DNA of 64,000 bases, from IMG/VR virus record IMGVR_UViG_3300020185_000029, positions 1 to 64,000 of that record. One strand, 5' to 3'. The stretch is from a virus. A model generated the notes under the pieces. The model was not told the origin of the DNA. It did not search any database and saw nothing but the letters and a program-made list of their open reading frames with translations. Each line of letters opens with the position of its first letter. Positions within the stretch are counted from its first letter, which is position 1. The position numbers were made by a program, and so were the translations under genes. This document shows, in pieces, positions 59,290 through 64,000 of this stretch.

Positions 59290-60126
59290 TCATTTTCTTG
59301 GGAACCTATAAGCTATAATCGAAAATTCTGCATAGCCTATATTAAACTCTGAAAATTCATTATCTACACTATTTGTAGAGTTTATAGTCACCTTATCAAT
59401 ATAAGCTTTTTCATACCCACCGCTAAATGCTGCGTTGATATCATTGTAGCTATATTCTGGATCTTTTAAGTCACCCTTAAAGTCCCAAGGTATTTTTTCA
59501 AAGTCTCCTACCGAAAAGTAATTTTCCCTCAAATCTCTAAATATAGATAAAGCTCCATCCAAATCATAGTAATTATCAGTTAAAACTAAAGTCTGTAAGT
59601 TATAAGTTACTTCATCTAGGCCACCAAATGCGAGAGGCTCGCTAGAGCTATTTTTAGAACTGACTATAATGCATGGGGCATTTATTCTCAAATTATTAGA
59701 TCCAGTTAAAAAGTTCAACGGGTCCTTGGACCTAAAAGCTTCTCTCAATAAAACCTGAGTTTCATTTTCTGGTTTAAAGTATACGTTAAAGTCCTTGTAT
59801 GCGAATGCTCCCGACACTGGAGAGTCTCCAAAGTCTTCATGATAAGCGCCACCATTTAAAAAGTCTATAGACAATCCACTAGTACCTCTATTCACCTCTT
59901 CGCCATTTACATAAACTCCACTTGGGATTATAGCACCAGTAATTGAGTGATCATAAACCCACTGACCATAAGGACTATTTGAAAAGGTTAGTCCATTAAT
60001 ATTATTTTGATCGTTTGGGTAAAAAATTCCAGTAGTATTAGTAAAAGCCTGCCCCTTCTCTAAGAGCCTGTTTTCTAGATATAGAGTAAAATAAGACCCT
60101 AGCTTATGATCGTATTGCGGTATCAT
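59290..60126 (-). CDS. Hypothetical head-tail or tail-completion protein (278 aa)
   Basis: The start overlaps the upstream stop as ATGA. Beta-rich N-terminal part (SYFTLYLENRLLEKGQAFTN, then TNTTGIFYPNDQNNINGLTF) and a helix-containing middle (LDGALSIFRDLRENYFSVGD). It lies directly upstream of the major tail protein, the position of tail terminator or completion proteins. No family recognised. Confidence 0.6.
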   Translation of the reverse strand: MIPQYDHKLGSYFTLYLENRLLEKGQAFTNTTGIFYPNDQNNINGLTFSNSPYGQWVYDHSITGAIIPSGVYVNGEEVNRGTSGLSIDFLNGGAYHEDFGDSPVSGAFAYKDFNVYFKPENETQVLLREAFRSKDPLNFLTGSNNLRINAPCIIVSSKNSSSEPLAFGGLDEVTYNLQTLVLTDNYYDLDGALSIFRDLRENYFSVGDFEKIPWDFKGDLKDPEYSYNDINAAFSGGYEKAYIDKVTINSTNSVDNEFSEFNIGYAEFSIIAYRFPRK

Positions 60127-60689
60127 CTATTCCCCCCTCTAAGTTTTGTTTCAAAAATATCTCTTAATCTGTCTAGATACGAACTATCTCTTGGCTCACT
60201 CTCCCTGTTTATTGAGTTTTTAATCTGATAACCAAGCTCAGACCTACCAGCACCTGGCTTAAATAAGAATTTTTCAATACTTCCTAGCCCCTCCTGCAAC
60301 GCTTGCACCCAAGTCTTTGCAGTCCACGGTAGACTCAATCGATCATCATTATAAATTTCTGGCCTTGATGGATATTGTATTTGAAACTTGTAAAATGCTC
60401 TATTTTTATCTCTAGTAGTGCTAGGCCTAGTATTCAGTTGAATTTTTTCTTCGAAAGATTCTTTTATATCTTGCACTGGATTTTGTGATGGCTCTAAGCC
60501 GAAGTAACCTCTTGTTTTATCATCAGACTGAACCATTTGTGACGACCTATCAGAGCCAACCTCCGACAAAAACTGCCTCTTAGATCTTTTGAAATCGGCA
60601 GACATTTTTTTTATTGCGCTAGACCTAGCCTTTCTTCCAGTTAAGGCTTTCGTAATTTTCTTATTTATCTGTGCCTTGAAGATTGCCAT
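60123..60689 (-). CDS. Putative tail-completion (HK97 gp10-like position) protein (188 aa)
   Basis: Basic protein (AIFKAQINKKITKALTGRKA, RSKRQFLSEVGSDRSSQ). The central segment (YPSRPEIYNDDRLSLPWTAK, WVQALQEGLGSIEKFLFKPG) has helix and strand pattern of small neck proteins. It overlaps both neighbours, so the neck genes form one translational chain. Family assignment is uncertain and rests on position between connector and tail genes. Confidence 0.5.
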   Translation of the reverse strand: MAIFKAQINKKITKALTGRKARSSAIKKMSADFKRSKRQFLSEVGSDRSSQMVQSDDKTRGYFGLEPSQNPVQDIKESFEEKIQLNTRPSTTRDKNRAFYKFQIQYPSRPEIYNDDRLSLPWTAKTWVQALQEGLGSIEKFLFKPGAGRSELGYQIKNSINRESEPRDSSYLDRLRDIFETKLRGGNR

Positions 60690-61132
60690 TAGTTAATTTT
60701 CTCTAGGAAGTAAGTGTAGAAGTTATTTTGCAGTAAGCCGTGTCTTCTTGGTTCTGAAATTAAATCATAAAACTCTTCATCCCAATAAACGTCCTTTGAG
60801 TCTTCTAAAAAATCTCTTCCCGTTATATCAGTTACTAGCTTAATTCTAGGGCTTGCTGCAACACTACCCTGATTTCCGTCTATTGGCTTAAATTCAGTAC
60901 CTCTGTCTAGATAATATGCCCTAGCCAAAAACATTCCACTGGTTTGAGTTTCAACAGTTTTACTATTCTCAATGCTATTTTGATAATAAGAGTTATGAGC
61001 GCTACTCTCACTAATAACAGTAGTAGTACCTTTTTTGATAGCAAATAATTTGTTTTTACTAGCAAAAAAATTATGCAAACTCATCATTCCATCATTAACA
61101 CTATCTTGCTGACTGTCGGTCAATACTATCAT
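60689..61132 (-). CDS. Hypothetical neck protein (147 aa)
   Basis: Start overlaps the upstream stop as TAATG (MIVLTDSQQDSVNDGMMSLH). Beta-rich in the second half (AASPRIKLVTDITGRDFLED, then DVYWDEEFYDLISEPRRHGL). Likely head-closure or neck component by position. No family recognised. Confidence 0.55.
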   Translation of the reverse strand: MIVLTDSQQDSVNDGMMSLHNFFASKNKLFAIKKGTTTVISESSAHNSYYQNSIENSKTVETQTSGMFLARAYYLDRGTEFKPIDGNQGSVAASPRIKLVTDITGRDFLEDSKDVYWDEEFYDLISEPRRHGLLQNNFYTYFLEKIN

Positions 61133-61587
61133 TAATACTTGAAGCCAGTTAAATTCTCTTGAGGGTCTCTTGGTCCAGACCTATTATATTTATATAGATT
61201 TACTAAATCCGTAGACCTGCTATCCATATCTCTAGCAATTTTATATATCTCCACAGAGGAATCCTTACTCTTTTCAAAAGTAACTGAACTTTCGTCATCC
61301 TTTATAGAGACAATGTTTCCGCCACTAGAGCTTTTTATTAAGATATCCCTAGATAGATTTGTATAATACTCAACATAGTATAGAGACTTTAAGATGTCTT
61401 TTTCGTCTTGATGTAATAGAGGTGCATATTCTCCAGAATTTAAACTGTAGTTAGTAGAAATCTTATTGTTTAATTTCCCGACGTTGTATTCTAGCCAAAG
61501 GTTTATTCTATTTTGACTTGGTTCGCTAGGGAAATTTAACTCTTGATGAAGCTCATAAGCAACTCCTGTTAATTGGTACGTAGACAT
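61132..61587 (-). CDS. Putative head-tail connector/adaptor (151 aa)
   Basis: Mostly helical with a long first half (TGVAYELHQELNFPSEPSQN, then ISTNYSLNSGEYAPLLHQDE). The DEKDILKSLYYVEYYTNLSR helix and later ARDMDSRSTDLVNLYKYN resemble small gp6-type connector proteins. It directly follows the capsid genes in transcription order, the usual connector position. Preceded by a CTGTAATA late-type element. Confidence 0.55.
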   Translation of the reverse strand: MSTYQLTGVAYELHQELNFPSEPSQNRINLWLEYNVGKLNNKISTNYSLNSGEYAPLLHQDEKDILKSLYYVEYYTNLSRDILIKSSSGGNIVSIKDDESSVTFEKSKDSSVEIYKIARDMDSRSTDLVNLYKYNRSGPRDPQENLTGFKY

Positions 61588-61601
61588 AACTATTATTACA
61601 G
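61588..61601 (-). promoter_or_regulatory. Late-type promoter element CTGTAATA
   Basis: On the minus strand CTGTAATA (61594-61601), then ATAGTT and ATG 61587; spacing of six as at 6854 and 8338. Confidence 0.5.
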
Positions 61602-61622
61602 TTAAAAAACCCTACAAAGAAA

Positions 61623-61946
61623 TTAAATCCCCTTCTTCAGAACTTCATCTAGCTTCTTTTGTTTGGTCTTAGTCAGCTTTTTTGATAAATCTTGATTCAT
61701 CAATTGGCCAGTAGATTTTCTGAATGCAGCCAAGCATTTTTTTTCAAAAGTTTCTCTACCTTTCAAGGATCTGTTTGGCTTAATACCAAATTCTTCTAAA
61801 CCATGCCTATATAGTTTTTCCATAGGCATCTTACTAATAAGAATTTTATAATCCAAAAACTGAGAAACACCTGCTACTGACTTTTTATTACCCAAAGCGC
61901 TTACCAAAGTATCACTGCCATTAATTTTTCCATTAATTTTTTCCAT
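61623..61946 (-). CDS. Hypothetical basic protein (107 aa)
   Basis: Start taken at ATG 61944-61946 (MEKINGKINGSDTLVSALGN); the frame stays open upstream to 62324, but that part lies inside the capsid gene and beyond its terminator. Basic and helical (KILISKMPMEKLYRHGLEEF, ending TKTKQKKLDEVLKKGI). Located between capsid and connector genes, preceded by a CTGTATATA-like element. Function unknown. Confidence 0.55.
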   Translation of the reverse strand: MEKINGKINGSDTLVSALGNKKSVAGVSQFLDYKILISKMPMEKLYRHGLEEFGIKPNRSLKGRETFEKKCLAAFRKSTGQLMNQDLSKKLTKTKQKKLDEVLKKGI

Positions 61947-61960
61947 ATTATTATATACAG
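61947..61960 (-). promoter_or_regulatory. Possible late-type promoter element CTGTATATA
   Basis: On the minus strand CTGTATATA (61952-61960), then ATAAT and ATG 61946. It lies just downstream of the capsid terminator. Confidence 0.4.
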
Positions 61961-61998
61961 GTGTAGCGTCCTTTTGGGAAAATTCTAAACTTAGGCAC

Positions 61999-62027
61999 AA
62001 AAAAATCCCGCCATTTCTGACGGGATT
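61999..62027 (-). terminator. Rho-independent terminator after the major capsid gene
   Basis: A 10-bp stem (62004-62013 with 62018-62027) with a GAAA loop on the minus strand, followed by a T-run (61999-62005). It ends the capsid transcript. Confidence 0.95.
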
Positions 62028-62046
62028 AGTTTTGATTTTATTAGTT

Positions 62047-63186
62047 CTAGATCGCGATAGCGAAGAGGTTTCTTGGCTCAACGCTAAGATAACCTGCTTC
62101 AGTTGTTCCGTAGAATCCAACCTTACCTTCTCTGGCAACAAACTGGTTGTCAGGAAGAGCATTGAATGTCGAACCACTTTCACTGTCGTTGATTTCAACC
62201 TTAACAAGACCGTTAACATCAACAGATCTGTTGATACCAAGAACGATTTGCTCAGTAGCACCATTGAATTGTGCTGTACCAGTTCCTGCATTATCAGGAT
62301 AAGCATTAGAACCTGCAAACGCATCGAAGATGGTATTGAAGTCCTGACCTACGCCCATTTCAACCATTTGGATGATGTTGCAACCATACAGGGTTGGGAT
62401 ACCAGCAGCACCATACACTTCGTTACGAAGCGAATCAGGAGCAGCAATGCCGTCCTCTGTGTTAGCAGGAGCGCCACCATCAGCAGCAACAGTATTCATT
62501 GGGTTATAAGCGATAGCGCGAATGTCTTCAACGATTTCAGGAGAAACTAGCAGATCAGTAATGCCACGAGCGCCCGAAGCGTTAGGAGTTCCGCCAAGAG
62601 CAGAAGTAACGATACGAGAAGCAAGAGTTTCAAGTCGGTTCAAGTCGGCAAGAACGAATCTGCCAGCTTGGTGCGAACGAGTAACGTGATACTGATCGTT
62701 AGTTTGAACATTAGCAACCGAATCAAGGATTGGCTGGATGCCTTGGCGCTTCATCTTGAAGCGAACTTCGTTGATCATCTTGCGAATACCATTTTCAGCG
62801 TGTTGAATACGTCCAGCCTTAAGATACTTACGATACATTGCGATAGCAGCTGTAACTACGAAAGTAGTGAAGGGGATGTCATCAGCACCAGTCAATTGGC
62901 TGTATGCAAGATCGCCTGGTTGGCTAGAGAATGTTACACGAACATAGTCTGGCTTATCGACGTTATAAAAATCATCGAGAGGAATAGTGCGAGGCTCAAA
63001 CTCTCCAACGGAAATAGTATCATACAAAGAATCGATGATATTAGTTTCGTCAAGAACCTTTCTTGCAAGAGGGCCAACTAGGTTTGCGAAAACCTTCATT
63101 GCTTTTGCAGAAGTTTCCTCGTCACTCGAACCCATTGCCTTAATAAGGGCGATTTGTTCTGGTTTTTCTTTTAGTTTAATTTTCAT
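62047..63186 (-). CDS. Major capsid protein, HK97-like (379 aa)
   Basis: The pattern follows an HK97-type capsid: a helical N-terminal arm (LKEKPEQIALIKAMGSSDEE), an A-domain-like stretch (GRIQHAENGIRKMINEVRFK, helix, then RFVLADLNRLETLASRIVTS) and the insertion LLVSPEIVEDIRAIAYNPMN. A conserved-looking C-terminal segment GYLSVEPRNLFAIAI closes it. Visibly higher GC and fuller codon choice than its neighbours suggest a highly expressed gene. It is followed by a strong terminator. Confidence 0.85.
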   Translation of the reverse strand: MKIKLKEKPEQIALIKAMGSSDEETSAKAMKVFANLVGPLARKVLDETNIIDSLYDTISVGEFEPRTIPLDDFYNVDKPDYVRVTFSSQPGDLAYSQLTGADDIPFTTFVVTAAIAMYRKYLKAGRIQHAENGIRKMINEVRFKMKRQGIQPILDSVANVQTNDQYHVTRSHQAGRFVLADLNRLETLASRIVTSALGGTPNASGARGITDLLVSPEIVEDIRAIAYNPMNTVAADGGAPANTEDGIAAPDSLRNEVYGAAGIPTLYGCNIIQMVEMGVGQDFNTIFDAFAGSNAYPDNAGTGTAQFNGATEQIVLGINRSVDVNGLVKVEINDSESGSTFNALPDNQFVAREGKVGFYGTTEAGYLSVEPRNLFAIAI

Positions 63187-63205
63187 TTTAGTAATAACTT
63201 ATATT

Positions 63206-63793
63206 TTAGAGTGACAGTTGGATGAGAACATCAGACTGACGAGTGCCAGTGCTTGAGATAACTTTTCCGATTTGAAGAGCAGCGGCAGGAACAGCGCCTG
63301 TAACAACAACAGATGTATCAACAAGAGCAAATGTGCCAGCAGCTCCAGCCTTAAGACCAGAACCAGGAGCAGGAGTACCACCATTGACTTGATTTGCATC
63401 AATCCAAAATAGACCTTCTGTAGCAATTTGAACTGGCTTGCCAGAAGCAACGTAACCATTTTCGTCAGCCCAACGTTTGTTGAAGCCATCGACTTTATTC
63501 CCGTTAGCGTCTACAGTAGCAGTGCCTTCGAGGGTGATGCCAAGAACCTGAGCAGAAGTATCTCCTGCTGCGGCTTTAGCGACTGAATATGGAGCTACTT
63601 GCTGATTGCTGTAGATACCATCATAGGAACCTCCTACTGGGGATGAGCTGTAATAAGTGTCACTGTCAGGATCGTACGAAGAAACCTTAACGAGATGACC
63701 AGCCTGACCAGTGAAGTCCGTGCGGAACTCAGAAACGATCTTATGAGGAGGAACGTTGCGAGTTGGTTTTAGGATTAGGTCTTTATATGCCAT
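63206..63793 (-). CDS. Head decoration-type protein (195 aa)
   Basis: Beta-rich, Gly/Ala-rich protein (DTYYSSSPVGGSYDGIYSNQ, then AGDTSAQVLGITLEGTATVD and KAGAAGTFALVDTSVVVTGA) directly upstream of the capsid gene in transcription order. The pattern fits a capsid decoration or DUF2190-like protein stabilising the shell. The short 3' gap to the capsid gene implies co-transcription. Assignment by position and composition. Confidence 0.6.
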   Translation of the reverse strand: MAYKDLILKPTRNVPPHKIVSEFRTDFTGQAGHLVKVSSYDPDSDTYYSSSPVGGSYDGIYSNQQVAPYSVAKAAAGDTSAQVLGITLEGTATVDANGNKVDGFNKRWADENGYVASGKPVQIATEGLFWIDANQVNGGTPAPGSGLKAGAAGTFALVDTSVVVTGAVPAAALQIGKVISSTGTRQSDVLIQLSL

Positions 63794-63816
63794 AATTTAT
63801 TTTTTTTATGTTTTTT

Positions 63817-64000
63817 TTATTTACCCGCAAGTTCGAATTCGAAGTTTTCAAATTCATCTTTAAGGGATTTGTATTCATGTTGAGAGTTAGTAACTTCTTC
63901 TGTTGCTGAATTGGAAGCTTCGGTGATTACCGCCTCTGCTTCTTCTTCCGCCGCAGCTTCTGCTACACACTCTTCGGTTTCTTCTGAATCGGACTCTTCT
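63817..64000 (-). CDS. Acidic C-terminus of a scaffold or protease-scaffold protein (partial)
   Basis: An open frame enters from the right edge and ends at TAA 63817-63819. The 60 visible residues are strongly acidic (EESDSEETEECVAEAAAEEE, then EFENFEFELAGK at the end). Acidic coiled tails of this kind just ahead of the decoration and capsid genes are typical of scaffolding proteins or of a prohead protease-scaffold fusion. The start lies outside the window. Confidence 0.6.
   Translation of the reverse strand, partial: EESDSEETEECVAEAAAEEEAEAVITEASNSATEEVTNSQHEYKSLKDEFENFEFELAGK

Noticed and set aside
61947-62324. Upstream extension of the 107-aa gene to 62324
   Set aside because: The extension runs inside the capsid gene in another frame and past its terminator; the ATG at 61946 has its own late-type element.

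Overview
The window is about 64 kb of a low-GC tailed double-stranded DNA phage (Caudoviricetes). It has an HK97-type capsid protein, a tail-tube-like protein and a 1,922-residue tape measure with no recognisable sheath protein, so a long non-contractile (siphovirus-like) tail is the best inference. No tRNA, CRISPR, integrase or insertion sequence was seen. Terminase, portal and DNA polymerase are absent and presumably lie outside the window. The host cannot be named. Genes are tightly packed with ATGA, TAATG and TTGA overlaps, and no gene-free stretch exceeds about 150 bases.

Layout. (1) 1-10236, minus strand: small unknown genes, a sulfotransferase, three tandem paralogous BspA-like leucine-rich-repeat proteins that share one N-terminal module (probable tail or adhesion proteins), two conserved phage proteins, a GT-B glycosyltransferase and a sigma-70-like factor. 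(2) 10315-34289, plus strand: a winged-helix protein followed by a cluster of palindromes; a sugar and methyl transfer island (10752-16271); class I ribonucleotide reductase (nrdB, nrdA); GDP-mannose 4,6-dehydratase; a replication and recombination block (RecA/UvsX-like, nuclease, metallophosphoesterase, DnaB-like helicase, TOPRIM primase, RecB/Cas4-like nuclease); a split HldE-like heptose kinase plus nucleotidyltransferase; an SSB; and a GT4-DUF4214-GT9 glycosyltransferase. (3) 34327-64000, minus strand: the virion module, read from the acidic scaffold-like C-terminus at the right edge through capsid, connectors, tail tube, tape measure and distal tail proteins to a cysteine-rich, collagen-like protein. 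A bidirectional terminator separates the convergent blocks at 34314-34350.

Regulation appears to use two promoter classes. Early-type sites match TTGACA-N16-TATAAT closely, and at seven of them the start codon lies only 6-8 bases after the -10 box, predicting nearly leaderless mRNAs (1167, 1601, 10236, 10315, 24238, 29786, 32894; a weaker example is at 10752). Virion-type minus-strand genes instead carry a GTGTAATA or CTGTAATA-like element just before their start codons (6854, 8338, 44802, 46948, 57923, 61587, and weaker at 48847 and 61946). This could be the target of the phage sigma-like factor, which itself has an early-type promoter.

The distinctive content is the glycan machinery: at least seven glycosyltransferase-like proteins, two methyltransferases, GDP-mannose dehydratase, HldE-like enzymes and a sulfotransferase, alongside large repetitive tail proteins. 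A self-encoded virion or host-surface glycan system is a reasonable hypothesis. Other features worth a second look are a 174-bp direct repeat flanking a methyltransferase gene, a 23-bp exact repeat read in different frames in two tail genes, and the LRR paralog array.
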